Assembly (NCBI GenBank): GCA_002329125.1
Contig: DCXX01000054.1
Coordinates: 1-28,651 of the forward strand
DNA length: 28,651 nt
Direction of reading: 5' to 3'
Source: Fidelibacterota bacterium UBA2125
GTDB lineage: Bacteria; Fidelibacterota; Marinisomatia; Marinisomatales; S15-B10
Each line of letters opens with the position of its first letter. Positions within the stretch are counted from its first letter, which is position 1. The notes under the pieces are model-generated. The model saw nothing but the letters and a program-made list of their open reading frames with translations. It had not been told where the DNA came from and ran no database searches. Made by a program: the position numbers and the translations under genes. Shown here piece by piece: positions 8,377-17,506 of this stretch.

Positions 8377-9271
8377 CCACTCTCTCTCTTAGCCACTGTG
8401 CCCGCTCCTGCGCCAAAATATTGGAAAGCCGCTGGTCAGGAATTTCATCCACGTCAACAGCCAGCGCTTTATCGAGAAGTTCGAGGAATTCTTCCTTGTT
8501 CTGGTTGCTGACCGAAAGGGACTCAGCATAGGAGATATAAAGAGAGGCACGACTCCCTTCTGATAGTTCCAGGGCACGATTGTAATGTTTTATTGCAATC
8601 TCCGGTGCTGAGCTACCACCATCAGGGCGACTCAACGTATATGTAAACATCAAATCATGAAAGGAACCTTTGTCATAGGATTCATCAAGCTCTAGTCCCC
8701 GTTCAAGAAAGTGACCCATATTAGGCAATTCAACGATAGCAGCAGGATTGTCCTTTGATGAAGAGATAAGGAGGCCCCAGGAGGCAGCCGTCCAGTAGAG
8801 CAAGGAAAGATCTTCATTACTTACCTTTGTAAGAGCCGATCTGGGGTCGGAGGCATAGCTCTTACCAAATCCAGGGTATTTTGCTTCGAGAGCCTCCATT
8901 CCATAATCACGGGCTCGCAATAGTAGCTTTTTTCCCCGTTTAGCCAACCTCCTGGACTCACTGAAGTTTTCATCCATGACGATTTCAGCATCTCGCAAAA
9001 TGAACGCGTAGGCATAAACAGTAAATATCTGACAGGCAGATGTGAGCAGAGCGGGGTTGCCCGGTGACTGCTGGATCAACAATTCTATCAGCTTCATGTT
9101 GGTTGGCAGTGATTCCCTGACGAGATCGGGATCATTTTCGGAAAGGTAAATGGCTGATATACTATTGCCTGCGGAATTGAACACACTCCCCAAAACAAAT
9201 TCCCTCACGGAGCAGCCAGAGAGTGTCATGAAGAGAAAAGCGGTAGTGATTGAACGAAGAATAAAGTTCAT
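8360..9271 (-). CDS. TRAP-associated TPR lipoprotein (TatT family)
   Basis: A 303-residue lipoprotein with lipobox TLSGC (Cys20). The all-helical body matches the TatT component family: LPTNMKLIELLIQQSPGNP, the ACQIFTVYAYAFI segment, the RDYGMEALE helix, LYWTAASWGLLI and LDESYDKGSFHDLM. Known TatT from Treponema pallidum forms a trimer with pores and hidden TPR-like repeats and works with a DctP-type protein in TPR-associated TRAP transporters (TPATs). Its gene lies directly upstream of dctP and overlaps it by 17 bases, and starts 12 bases after the glyA stop. It is therefore probably expressed with both. It is expected to be lipid-anchored in the periplasm, holding binding protein or ligand. 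Confidence 0.9.
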   Translation of the reverse strand: MNFILRSITTAFLFMTLSGCSVREFVLGSVFNSAGNSISAIYLSENDPDLVRESLPTNMKLIELLIQQSPGNPALLTSACQIFTVYAYAFILRDAEIVMDENFSESRRLAKRGKKLLLRARDYGMEALEAKYPGFGKSYASDPRSALTKVSNEDLSLLYWTAASWGLLISSSKDNPAAIVELPNMGHFLERGLELDESYDKGSFHDLMFTYTLSRPDGGSSAPEIAIKHYNRALELSEGSRASLYISYAESLSVSNQNKEEFLELLDKALAVDVDEIPDQRLSNILAQERAQWLRERVDELFF

Positions 9272-9283
9272 GCCAGTTGAGAA

Positions 9284-10600
9284 TTAACCCAATTCAATAT
9301 AAAGGGGAAACTGATCACACATTTCCTTCACTTCATTTCTAACACTCTCAGTCACCAGTTCATCATCAGGAGCCTGGATGACACTGTCAATCAGATCAAC
9401 GATCTGAACCATTTCATTAACCCCCATTCCTCGTGTGGTCATAGCCGGCGTTCCAATTCGAATTCCGCTGGTAATCATTGGGCTTCTCTTATCGTAGGGA
9501 ACCATATTTTTATTAACTGTTATACCAGCTGCTTCAAGCCTGTTCTCGGCTTTTTTACCGGAAAGTTCCTTATTTGTGAGATCGATGAGGATAACATGGG
9601 TATCAGTACCGCCTGAAATAAGATAATAATCCTTTTTCATGAAAGCCTCTGCCATTGTCTTCGCGTTGGCAACAATAGCCTTGGAATAATCTTGAAATTC
9701 CGGCATAAGTGCTTCTCCGAAAGCGACCGCTTTTGCTGCGATAATATGCATAAGTGGGCCACCCTGAATACCCGGCATAACATTGGAATCCAATAGTTCA
9801 GACACGTTCTTTATACGGCCTGACTTCGGCGCAACAATTCCCCATGGATTCTCCCAATCGCTCCCCATGAGAATGAGGCCACCTCGAGGTCCGCGCAGTG
9901 TCTTGTGGGTGGTGGAAGTCACCACATGGCAGTACGGCCACGGACTTGGGTGAACACCAGTCGCCACTAAGCCGGAAGGGTGAGCGATATCAGCCATGAG
10001 AAATGCACCCACTTCATCAGCGACAGTCCTGAAACTTTCAAACTCAATGAACCTTGGGTAAGCACTTCCACCACAGATGATAAGCTTCGGTTTGGCCTGC
10101 CGTGCCTGTTCGACAACTTTGTCAAAATTCACACGTCCCGTATCCTTCTCCACCTGGTATGAAATAACATTGAACAACTTGCCAGAAAAGTTAACGGGGC
10201 TGCCATGAGTCAGATGTCCTCCGTGGGCCAGATCGAGACCCATGATGGTGTCCCCAGGCTGAAGAAATGTGAAAAAAACAGCCATGTTCGCCTGAGAACC
10301 TGAGTGAGGCTGAACATTGACATAATCAGCATTAAAGAGATTTTTTGCGCGGTCGCGGGCAATGTTCTCAGCTTCGTCCACCCATTCGCATCCCCCATAA
10401 TAACGCTTGCCGGGATAACCTTCAGCATATTTGTTGGTCATTATGCCACCGGCGGCTTCGAGGACCGCCTGACTGACGAAATTCTCTGAAGCGATTAATT
10501 CAAGAGTTTCGTTTTCCCGTAAGACTTCACCCCGGATGGCGGAAAAGACTTCAGAATCACAATCGCGAAGACCTGTGGATGCAACTGGTTTAATCGTCAT
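9284..10600 (-). CDS. glyA: Serine hydroxymethyltransferase
   Basis: A 438-residue PLP enzyme that interconverts serine plus tetrahydrofolate with glycine plus 5,10-methylene-tetrahydrofolate, the main one-carbon source of the cell. Family landmarks are LIASENFVS (35-43), [17 protein letters not shown] (56-72), [15 protein letters not shown] (95-109), ADIAHPSGL (203-211) and the PLP lysine K233 in [13 protein letters not shown]. Length is normal. It leads a cluster with the TRAP genes (12 bases to tatT). This may be simple read-through rather than a functional link. The 124 bases upstream hold a hairpin from the previous gene; no convincing promoter is visible. The ATG at 10600 gives the usual N-terminus for the family. 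Confidence 0.97.
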   Translation of the reverse strand: MTIKPVASTGLRDCDSEVFSAIRGEVLRENETLELIASENFVSQAVLEAAGGIMTNKYAEGYPGKRYYGGCEWVDEAENIARDRAKNLFNADYVNVQPHSGSQANMAVFFTFLQPGDTIMGLDLAHGGHLTHGSPVNFSGKLFNVISYQVEKDTGRVNFDKVVEQARQAKPKLIICGGSAYPRFIEFESFRTVADEVGAFLMADIAHPSGLVATGVHPSPWPYCHVVTSTTHKTLRGPRGGLILMGSDWENPWGIVAPKSGRIKNVSELLDSNVMPGIQGGPLMHIIAAKAVAFGEALMPEFQDYSKAIVANAKTMAEAFMKKDYYLISGGTDTHVILIDLTNKELSGKKAENRLEAAGITVNKNMVPYDKRSPMITSGIRIGTPAMTTRGMGVNEMVQIVDLIDSVIQAPDDELVTESVRNEVKEMCDQFPLYIELG

Positions 10601-10673
10601 TGGCGAATAGCGCGGGTAAGTAACTTATAAATTTAACGGGGATCACGCGTCTTCACCAGCACAATGCAAAGAG

Positions 10674-10690
10674 GCCGGAACATGTCCGGC
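10674..10690 (-). terminator. Possible weak terminator after the TPR lipoprotein gene
   Basis: A perfect 6-bp inverted repeat, GCCGGA-5 bases-TCCGGC, lies about 35 bases past the stop at 10725 on the minus strand. It is followed only by CTCTTTG rather than a clean T-run. It may slow or partly end transcription before glyA; it could also be an operator. Confidence 0.35.
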
Positions 10691-10724
10691 ATCAAAAGTT
10701 AATAAAAATCTGTGGTCTTACTGA

Positions 10725-12017
10725 TTAGTTCCAGCTTGAGTCTTTCTTTATCGATTCTGAGACCCATGCATAGCATTCACTTTTTGGGGAGATGGAACCC
10801 TTACGCTTAACATCTTCATCAAGCATAAACCAGTCAGTTTTACCAAAAACAAGGTCGTCACGGTTATTTTCAAGATATATGCGATCACGCTTATACCTGT
10901 TTTGACCTTTATCTTCAGCCATTTTAAAGTAGTTGTACGCAAATGCCGCCACCAACTTGTCATCAGTGGTAGGAAAGTTTTCGCGACAGTCTTGAAATGC
11001 GGCGTAGTAGACATTTCCCTTGGCACCGATTGTTTCGCCATTGTCAGGTGCAATTTTAATGGCTTCTTCGGCCCATTTCATAGCCTTGCCAAAATTTCCA
11101 AGAGCGTTGTTTACCTTCACAATCTCCAAAGCTGTTTTGAAATCCCTGCGGTCAAGATTGTAAAGTTCTTCATAAACATTTGAAGCAGATTCAAGATTAT
11201 CAATCTCAGAATATGCTATGGCCAGTTTCTGCAAAACGAGTTTGTTGGTCACCGATCCACTGCCCCCACTACTTCGGCGGAGTTTGTTCAATATCTCCAC
11301 GGCTTCCTCTTCTTCTCCAGTCATCATAAGTTGATCAGCAAGATCTATCCCGAAAGAATAGTTGGTCGGATTATCCTCGAACCTCCGTCGATAAATATCC
11401 AGAGGATCTTTACCGGTGGCTTCAAAAGCTTGAGCAAGGTCACCTTGAGCATTCTTATTGTTAGGATCAATCTTCAGCATCCGCTGGAGCACAAACACTT
11501 GGTCATCGTAGCGGCCAACTTCGGCATACAACTCATTAAGACGATTCAATGGTTCCAGATCCTCAGGCGTTAATTCAATTAGCTTCTCAAACTCGAAAAT
11601 TTCTTTTTCTGGATTGCCCAGTCTCTTATAAGCATAGGCAAGCCTTTTTCGCAAATTGACATTATCAGGAAGTCGCTTTAAACCTTGAAGAAGTACATAT
11701 TCTGAACTGTCAAACCTGCCGAGGAATTCATAAGCAATGGCCCAGTACTGAAAAACTTCCTCCTCATTGCCCTTATCACATCCCAAGTCAACAAGCTCAC
11801 CATAAACTCGCGAAGTTGAGCTCCAGTCTTTATTCTTATAGTATTCGGCCGCACTGCTTAGAAGTCGTAAACACTGCTCTTGACTCACTGGTTCGGGTTC
11901 CACTATTTCCTCTTCCATAGAGTCTGGGGGTGCGCACGCTGAAAAAATAAGTGTCACTAAGGTGACAATTTGCAAGGTCCTTAATGAAAGAATTTCCCTC
12001 GCGGAATAAAGAATCAT
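10725..12017 (-). CDS. Tetratricopeptide-repeat lipoprotein
   Basis: A 430-residue protein with a signal peptide ending in lipobox FSAC (Cys28), then an acidic linker, then about seven to eight TPR-like helix pairs from residue 50 to 355. Recognisable repeats include residues near 115-150 (LPDNVNLRKRLAYAYKRLGN), 150-215 and 290-330 (ALGNFGKAMKWAEEAIKIAP). The C-terminal 70 residues contain two cysteines and are not repeat-like. TPR lipoproteins of this kind act as periplasmic scaffolds. The gene has a strong Shine-Dalgarno (AGAGGAG, 6 bases before ATG) and starts one base after the stop of the barrel protein gene, so the two are translated from the same message. The actual partner is not known. 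Confidence 0.87.
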   Translation of the reverse strand: MILYSAREILSLRTLQIVTLVTLIFSACAPPDSMEEEIVEPEPVSQEQCLRLLSSAAEYYKNKDWSSTSRVYGELVDLGCDKGNEEEVFQYWAIAYEFLGRFDSSEYVLLQGLKRLPDNVNLRKRLAYAYKRLGNPEKEIFEFEKLIELTPEDLEPLNRLNELYAEVGRYDDQVFVLQRMLKIDPNNKNAQGDLAQAFEATGKDPLDIYRRRFEDNPTNYSFGIDLADQLMMTGEEEEAVEILNKLRRSSGGSGSVTNKLVLQKLAIAYSEIDNLESASNVYEELYNLDRRDFKTALEIVKVNNALGNFGKAMKWAEEAIKIAPDNGETIGAKGNVYYAAFQDCRENFPTTDDKLVAAFAYNYFKMAEDKGQNRYKRDRIYLENNRDDLVFGKTDWFMLDEDVKRKGSISPKSECYAWVSESIKKDSSWN

Positions 12018-12018
12018 G

Positions 12019-13212
12019 TTATCTCCTCTTACCTTTTACCAACCACAGGTCACCAAGGGTTAGCCCAACAGAAAACTGATTTATCGTTTCAGAACTATCG
12101 GAAAGGAATCCACTTCTCCCCGAAATCCTGAAACCGAAATCCAGTTGATTTTGAGTCAACCCGAAAGGAACACCAATACCAAAGGATAACCCCACCTCAG
12201 TCAGGTCATTTCCAAACTTGTGAATGTAGTGTGATCTTCGGAAAAATCCAACCCGGTAGTGAAACATGTTCATAATATCCCTAGAACCAAGGATCTTTTC
12301 ACGTGTCAGTCCAATGCTAATTCTATTAGCTCTACCCATTTCACCATCGAGCGTATTCAAATTGTCTGCCTCAGAGGAGCCAAAAGATCTGATGACCAGC
12401 TCAGCACCGGCATAAATTGATGACGAAAGGCTGTATATCAATCCACCGCTCAAAGTAGTGGGTAAAACAAAATCCATTCTGGGTTGGAGATCTGATTCAA
12501 CATATGTGAAAAAATCAGTTCTTGCAATATATTGACTACCAAAGGGTAATTGAAAACCTGCAAACGCCGACAAACGCCGCTTTTCAGGTGTCGGCAAAAA
12601 ACGGTAATAGCCCGACAGAAAGGTTCCTTTGTAGGCAAATCTCCTAGCATATTCGGATGATCGATAGTCTATGTGGCTGACAGTATGTTCATCGTAAACA
12701 CCAAAGAGAAAATCGAATCTAATTCCGACGGTATGTTTTGGTGAAACGTTCCACGCACCGCCTGCAAACATTGTGCTGATACCACCCGAACCGTCCATTG
12801 TTTTTGAAAGGGTAAGTGTATCCCCGGAAAAGACTACTGAAGTGGTATCTCCCATCAAATCAAAGGATTTACGAGATATCGGTGTCATCCCCATTCCAAA
12901 AGCATATTTTCCATTTATGGGAACAATGAGAGCAGCAGTTGATAGAGTACCTAGTCCGGAGCGGAAACTACCGGTGTTCACTTCTTCTGCATTGTAATGG
13001 CCTGTGAGGTAAGCAAAGACTAGATCGGTCCATGTTGTCGGATTGGACAATGAAAAACGGCTGTTGAAAGAAGGGATTAGTCCGGTGCTGGAGAAAGCAA
13101 GACTGGCCGCATCCGGGCTGTCTAGAATAATCCCATGACCTATAGCATTGTAGGGCGTTTGAGCCGTCAGAGAAACGGAAAACAGTAGAAAGAAAAGACT
13201 ACGGAATTTCAT
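12019..13212 (-). CDS. Predicted outer-membrane beta-barrel protein, unknown function
   Basis: A 397-residue protein. The ATG at 13212 gives a clean signal peptide (MKFRSLFFLLFSVSLTAQ) and a GAG ribosome site six bases away. A longer frame opening at 13269 would add 19 residues that spoil the signal. The mature part consists of amphipathic strands with many aromatic and glycine residues (GIRFDFLFGVYDEHTV, FAGFQLPFGSQYIART, GLIYSLSSSIYAGAELVI), and the N-terminus, with DSPDAASLAFSSTGLIPSFN, recalls the early strand-plug region of PorV-like and FadL-like proteins. The last strand ends in a basic tail, not the common terminal Phe. It overlaps the preceding lipoprotein gene by 14 bases and the TPR lipoprotein follows after one base, suggesting an envelope complex of lipoprotein, barrel and TPR scaffold. 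Confidence 0.82.
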   Translation of the reverse strand: MKFRSLFFLLFSVSLTAQTPYNAIGHGIILDSPDAASLAFSSTGLIPSFNSRFSLSNPTTWTDLVFAYLTGHYNAEEVNTGSFRSGLGTLSTAALIVPINGKYAFGMGMTPISRKSFDLMGDTTSVVFSGDTLTLSKTMDGSGGISTMFAGGAWNVSPKHTVGIRFDFLFGVYDEHTVSHIDYRSSEYARRFAYKGTFLSGYYRFLPTPEKRRLSAFAGFQLPFGSQYIARTDFFTYVESDLQPRMDFVLPTTLSGGLIYSLSSSIYAGAELVIRSFGSSEADNLNTLDGEMGRANRISIGLTREKILGSRDIMNMFHYRVGFFRRSHYIHKFGNDLTEVGLSFGIGVPFGLTQNQLDFGFRISGRSGFLSDSSETINQFSVGLTLGDLWLVKGKRR

Positions 13213-14434
13213 AATAAATCTCAAGCAACGGTTGCCCCAATGCTGAACTGTCTGAACGTATGGCCGCATAATCGAAAACCGATCCTGAATTGATCATCTT
13301 CAGCTTGAAACCTAGATTTTCAATAGTTTTATCCTCGACTTCTCTCTCACTGATAAGAGACTGAAGCAAATCGGTCACATCGAGTTTTAATATTGATCCA
13401 ATTGGTGCGGCTGAAGAAGATTTGGTAATGGAGGCAGTGTGATGATCGTAAATGTCTTCATTCAGCTCTTCCCCCCAACTCCAATTGGTGATAGTGTCTT
13501 CCATCGCGTAAGCTTGGATAAACAGTGAATCGAGCGCCCCGGCTGAGCTGTGAGCCTCATCCAAGGTGAGTATCAGCTTGGCTCGTCCCACGGATGCCTT
13601 CTTAGGAATATTCATGGAAGCCAAATCGGCCTTCACAACAGTCACCAAACCTGCAGCAACGCCAATGTAACTGTAGTTTGAATCAAAAAGACTGTTCTTC
13701 AGATTGGGTGGAATGAAAAGTGTTACATCCGACTGACCATTGAAAACACGGGTCGAGTCAACAACTGTTGCTGAGGTATCTGAGTCATCTGTTGCTTCAT
13801 GCATGAATGTTCTCAGAATTGGGCCATGGATAGGACTGTCAGAGGAATAAAATTTCAGCATGAAATCAGATTCTTCAGGTAACTCTAGTAAATAGAGCCA
13901 ACCCCCTTCTGCCGTATCTCCCAGCGTTTTGACCAATGCAGAATCGATGGAGAATCGAAGGTGCATCAGTCCTGTGGTGTCACTGGAAAATTTGGAGGAA
14001 AGCCTTGGGTAATCATCAGAAATCCAGTCAACATTGGTGTAGTTTGATCCCAGTTCCACATAGTTGGAATCACGCCTGAAATAACCCATAGTGATTGTAC
14101 TTATTTCCGGAATATTACCAGAGAAGGTGCTGTCCAGTGTCAGCTGGAAATAGCCACTGTCTATCTCGAAGTTTGCCCAGTTCAAAATGGTGTGAGACTC
14201 AAATTCCAAAAGTGTCCGGGAGGCATCAAATTGTTTGTTACGTCCCGCATAGATGCTGTGCAGTCCTCCAAGGGTTGGCGGCACCTGGTATGTCTTAAAC
14301 TGAAAAGAGGTCGTTGAAGCTACCTGAGACTGCATCGGAGCATCATCCAGATTAATGAGAAAGGCTTCATTCTCACAGGAAATGAGGAATAATGAAACAA
14401 TGGTGCAGAAAAATCTTGAGCCGAAATGATTCAT
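13199..14434 (-). CDS. Lipoprotein of unknown function, DUF4270/DNRLRE-like beta-rich
   Basis: A 411-residue lipoprotein with lipobox LISC (Cys20). After a short linker it is rich in Ser, Asp and beta strands. The second half has the rhythm of DNRLRE-type beta domains: GRAKLILTLDEAH, then LFIQAYAMEDTITNWSWGEE, then SILKLDVTDLLQSLIS, then NLGFKLKM, and ending PLLEIYYEIP. It sits 39 bases downstream of a short glycogen-synthase-like gene. As I recall, Bacteroidota carry the same pairing of a short GT5 gene with a DUF4270 lipoprotein. I therefore suspect a distant DUF4270 relative, but no signature proves it. It is expected to be anchored in the outer membrane. No enzyme motif was seen. Confidence 0.8.
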   Translation of the reverse strand: MNHFGSRFFCTIVSLFLISCENEAFLINLDDAPMQSQVASTTSFQFKTYQVPPTLGGLHSIYAGRNKQFDASRTLLEFESHTILNWANFEIDSGYFQLTLDSTFSGNIPEISTITMGYFRRDSNYVELGSNYTNVDWISDDYPRLSSKFSSDTTGLMHLRFSIDSALVKTLGDTAEGGWLYLLELPEESDFMLKFYSSDSPIHGPILRTFMHEATDDSDTSATVVDSTRVFNGQSDVTLFIPPNLKNSLFDSNYSYIGVAAGLVTVVKADLASMNIPKKASVGRAKLILTLDEAHSSAGALDSLFIQAYAMEDTITNWSWGEELNEDIYDHHTASITKSSSAAPIGSILKLDVTDLLQSLISEREVEDKTIENLGFKLKMINSGSVFDYAAIRSDSSALGQPLLEIYYEIP

Positions 14435-14473
14435 TCGCTGGTCTTAGACCTGATGAAAATTAAATTGAAAGAC

Positions 14474-15313
14474 TTATGCGGAGCCAAAAGCCTCTTGAAG
14501 AATCTTATTAATACCGTCAGCGGTTGATTCAACTGAAGCTTCATCTTCGTTCTTTAGATTTATTTTCTTGAGTTTCTTCTTTATGCCAGCAATATGGGGT
14601 TTAAAGTCTGCATGGCTCAAAAGTTCCTTTGAAATCTTGGAATTAGGACCGTCTACAGCAATGACCAGATCTGCGTTTGTAGCAGCGACCGAAAGACAAT
14701 TGAGTGAATCTCCAGCGAACTCTTTTGGCAATTCCACACCCAGTTTTTCGAAGGATGATTTTGACACTTTGGTATACTCATTAATGGTGTGAATAAGCTG
14801 GACCGTCCTGATACCCTTATAGAATTCCTGATTGGCAAAAAGCTGTTTGTAAAGGATCGGGACAAAAGACGATTGCCAATCGTTACAAATTATGATGTCA
14901 GGGGACCAAAAAAGATTCACCAGCATTTCGAGCGCTATCTTGCTGTAGAAACCGAACCGATCATCATTATTTGACAGTGCTCGTCCGTTCTTCGATTTGT
15001 AGAGAAGTGTTGTTAATGGTTGAAACCAGTCAGCATGTTCCATAAAGTAAACTTGGACTCTTGTCTTTGGAATAAAAGCCGATTTTGCGGAGGCAACTTC
15101 GGTCACACCACCAATCTCTGATTCGATCTCTCTGAGCCGAATTACCTCTCGAAGAGTATATTTTCGTTCACTGATATACCCGTATTTCGGGGAAGTGAGC
15201 CTGATGTCGTGACCGTATTGTTGAAGTTTGATTGGAACGTTTTTACAAAAAGTTGCAAGGAAGGATGTCTGAGAAAAAGGTGTAATTTCAGAAGCAAGAA
15301 AATATATTTTCAT
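14474..15313 (-). CDS. Free-standing GT5 (glycogen/starch synthase) N-terminal domain protein
   Basis: A 279-residue protein matching only the N-terminal Rossmann half of GT5 glycogen synthases, which are normally about 480 residues long. Alignable landmarks are IYFLASEITPF at the start, NDDRFGFYSKIALEML, PDIIICNDWQSSFVPI and TVQLIHTINEY. The ADP-glucose-binding KTGG motif near residue 15 is replaced: the protein reads PFSQTSFLAT, so Lys15 is Gln and both glycines are lost. The whole C-terminal nucleotide-binding domain is absent and the frame ends with a charged Lys/Glu-rich helix. It is unlikely to be a glucosyltransferase on its own. The ATG has a good GGAG eight bases upstream. The gene lies between the YbgF-like and lipoprotein genes with short gaps, in the cell-envelope operon. 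A regulatory, binding or scaffold role is conjecture. Confidence 0.85.
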   Translation of the reverse strand: MKIYFLASEITPFSQTSFLATFCKNVPIKLQQYGHDIRLTSPKYGYISERKYTLREVIRLREIESEIGGVTEVASAKSAFIPKTRVQVYFMEHADWFQPLTTLLYKSKNGRALSNNDDRFGFYSKIALEMLVNLFWSPDIIICNDWQSSFVPILYKQLFANQEFYKGIRTVQLIHTINEYTKVSKSSFEKLGVELPKEFAGDSLNCLSVAATNADLVIAVDGPNSKISKELLSHADFKPHIAGIKKKLKKINLKNEDEASVESTADGINKILQEAFGSA

Positions 15314-15349
15314 TAGTGGGTCTCCAAAAAACCTAAATAAAATGGCAGG

Positions 15350-16189
15350 TTACAACTGACGAAGGTATTGCTGGGCCCGCTGATAATATTCGCTACCCGG
15401 ATAGTGGTCAACCAGCTTCTGAAATTCAGCCCTTGCTTTTTCGAAGTTGCCAATTTTCTGATAGCAGATTCCAAGTTTTAACTGTGTGTCGTCCCACTTA
15501 TCCTGCTCCTTGAATTGGAAAACTTTTTCAAATTCAAGGATAGCCCGCTTATAGTTCTTCAATGCATAATACGATTCGCCAAGCCAGTACTGACTGTTAT
15601 CAGCAAGCTTGTGACTAGGATCGCCTGTAACAAGACGCCCAAAACCTTGGATGGCCGACTCATAGTTACCGTCATTGTAAGCGCTTAAAGCATCAATATA
15701 GCTTCTCTTATAATCGTCATTGTTGATTTTGGATGCTGAGACATCAACGGTACCTGTCTTCAAATCATAAAGTTCATTAAAACTCCGCGTCAGGGTAACA
15801 ATCTTATTCTCAATCATCATCAGCTGCTGAAGGAGCTGGAAGTTGATACTATCAGTATAAGCTGCTTTGCTCTCAAGAGTTCTAATTTTGTTCTGAAGTG
15901 TATTGACTCGGTTGATGAGTAAAATGGTGGTACTGTCAGATTGAGCTTTCGCCCGGACCATACTCCCCATTGCATTTTCTACATCAGGGATGACAATACC
16001 CAGCAGCTGGTTCACTTGCGTCTCTAGCGTGGACACCCTATCGATTAAATTTTTATCCTGCGATGACTGAGTTTGAGCCGTGGCAAAAGCAGAGATAAAC
16101 ATACCACAGATAAAAAGTGGGAAAAGATGGGAGAATTGGGGGGCGAAGTTGCGATTCATGATCACCATCAGACGAGTTCGGTTACTCAT
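15350..16189 (-). CDS. YbgF/CpoB-like periplasmic coiled-coil and TPR protein
   Basis: A 279-residue exported protein counted from ATG 16189; an ATG at 16159 gives a more compact signal peptide (MNRNFAPQF...AFATAQ) and is equally possible. After cleavage comes a coiled coil at about 45-140 (DRVSTLETQVNQLL and similar heptads). Three TPR units follow at about 165-280 (SYIDALSAYNDGNYESAIQGF, YYALKNYKRAILEFEKVF, YQKIGNFEKARAEFQKL), ending YLRQL. This is the architecture of YbgF/CpoB, which links Tol-Pal constriction with peptidoglycan synthesis by PBP1B. No tol or pal genes are visible here; instead the gene follows rodA, so a link with elongation is possible. A 12-base palindrome sits just upstream. 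Confidence 0.85.
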   Translation of the reverse strand: MSNRTRLMVIMNRNFAPQFSHLFPLFICGMFISAFATAQTQSSQDKNLIDRVSTLETQVNQLLGIVIPDVENAMGSMVRAKAQSDSTTILLINRVNTLQNKIRTLESKAAYTDSINFQLLQQLMMIENKIVTLTRSFNELYDLKTGTVDVSASKINNDDYKRSYIDALSAYNDGNYESAIQGFGRLVTGDPSHKLADNSQYWLGESYYALKNYKRAILEFEKVFQFKEQDKWDDTQLKLGICYQKIGNFEKARAEFQKLVDHYPGSEYYQRAQQYLRQL

Positions 16190-16201
16190 CACTTAGATAT
16201 C

Positions 16202-16213
16202 GGTAAATTTACC
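16202..16213. repeat. 12-base perfect palindrome upstream of the YbgF-like gene
   Basis: GGTAAATTTACC is its own reverse complement and lies 13 bases before the ATG at 16189, in the 93-base gap after rodA. It could be an operator; there is no recognised binding-site family. Confidence 0.3.
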
Positions 16214-16285
16214 CCTATTTGTCATCTCCACCAATCTGTTTAGTGCCCAAACTTCAAGCAGTTCCTGAGGGTAAGGCTCGTATAT

Positions 16286-17506
16286 TCAATCGGAAGCCTC
16301 GATGCTCATGTTCATAGCCAACCCCAGCATGGCATAACAGGAAACAAGGAATGTCCCGCCATAACTGATAAATGGTAAAGGTAAGCCTTTTACTGGGAGC
16401 AGATTCACTGTCATACCAACATTTACGAATATATGTGACATAAAGAGAACCGTGATACCGAATAATGCGAGGCTAGGGAAGCGTTCTGAAGTTCTATAGG
16501 CACGTTGAATCATGTCAAGCACCAGAAAGGCAAAAAGAACCAGGATGAATGCCACAGCCACAAATCCAAATTCCTCCCCAATGACTGAGAATATAAAGTC
16601 TGTTTCTTGCTCAGGTAAAAATTTCAAGTGCGTCTGAGTGCCGCGGCCAAAACCTTTACCCCAAAGGCCGCCGGAGCCGATTGCTGTCTGAGATTGTATC
16701 ACCTGATACGCAGCACCCAGCGGATCTCGGGTAACATCAAGCAGTACGAGAACGCGTTCCTTCTGATAGGCCCGTAGACTGTTCCATATTACAGGCGTTA
16801 GAAGACCAAGAAAAACGTTTCCGAAAAAATTAGCCAGCATGACCCGGAGTGTCGATTGAGAAAAGAACAGAATAACAGCCATGAAAATCATCCAGCCTGT
16901 GAAAGTGTAATAATTAAATGCGGTGATTATGCTGAAAATAGGTGCCAAGAGCAGAAGTATGTGGAGAGGCTTGGCCCCTACCCAATAGAGTAGTGGAATA
17001 ATCGGTGCAACAATTATAACGGCCGAACCCAAATCGGGCTGCTTGGCTATGACCCCGGCAGGTATCATTACCGCAACAATAGGCACAAATAGAGATTGAA
17101 CTTTTTTCAATTGAAGCCTGTGGTCTGACAGGTATCTTGCCAACGCAATAACCACAAGCCATTTCATCACTTCAGCCGGTTGGAAGTTAAGACTGCCCAT
17201 GGATATCCATCTGTACGTTCCCGCAACAGGGTCGGTTAGATAAGGCAATAACAGAGAAGCGAAAGAAAAAACTACAGCAATGTATGAATATTCGTGAATT
17301 AACCGCTTGGGTATAGCTAAGAAAAAGAAAAACGCACCAAACGCCGGAAAAAACCAGAAAAGAAATTTGACAAAACGAGATGAGAATGAAAACGAAGCAT
17401 CACCTTGGGAAATGCTGTAAAGAGTAATAAGGCCAAAACCATTCAAGATGAATACCAGAACTAGCCAGTGAAGAGGGGCTTTTTGCAGTTTTTTATAGAA
17501 GTTCAC
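16286..17506 (-). CDS. rodA: Rod-shape-determining SEDS glycosyltransferase RodA
   Basis: A 406-residue integral membrane protein of about ten helices. It polymerises lipid II into glycan strands during lateral growth, in partnership with the class B PBP encoded just upstream. SEDS landmarks: GTYRWISMGSLNFQPAEVMK (residues near 95-114), KQPDLGSAVII, GAAYQVIQSQTAIGSGGLWGKG, HLKFLPEQETDFIFSVIGEE with the catalytic-region acidic residues, and LPFISYGGTFL near the C-terminus. The start is a GTG whose bases overlap the PBP2 stop by four (GTGA), a sign of coupled translation. Length is normal. Confidence 0.96.
   Translation of the reverse strand: MNFYKKLQKAPLHWLVLVFILNGFGLITLYSISQGDASFSFSSRFVKFLFWFFPAFGAFFFFLAIPKRLIHEYSYIAVVFSFASLLLPYLTDPVAGTYRWISMGSLNFQPAEVMKWLVVIALARYLSDHRLQLKKVQSLFVPIVAVMIPAGVIAKQPDLGSAVIIVAPIIPLLYWVGAKPLHILLLLAPIFSIITAFNYYTFTGWMIFMAVILFFSQSTLRVMLANFFGNVFLGLLTPVIWNSLRAYQKERVLVLLDVTRDPLGAAYQVIQSQTAIGSGGLWGKGFGRGTQTHLKFLPEQETDFIFSVIGEEFGFVAVAFILVLFAFLVLDMIQRAYRTSERFPSLALFGITVLFMSHIFVNVGMTVNLLPVKGLPLPFISYGGTFLVSCYAMLGLAMNMSIEASD

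Noticed and set aside
13213..13269. Longer N-terminus for the barrel protein gene
   Set aside because: The added 19 residues precede a clean signal peptide and overlap deeper into the upstream lipoprotein gene; the ATG at 13212 has the better ribosome site.
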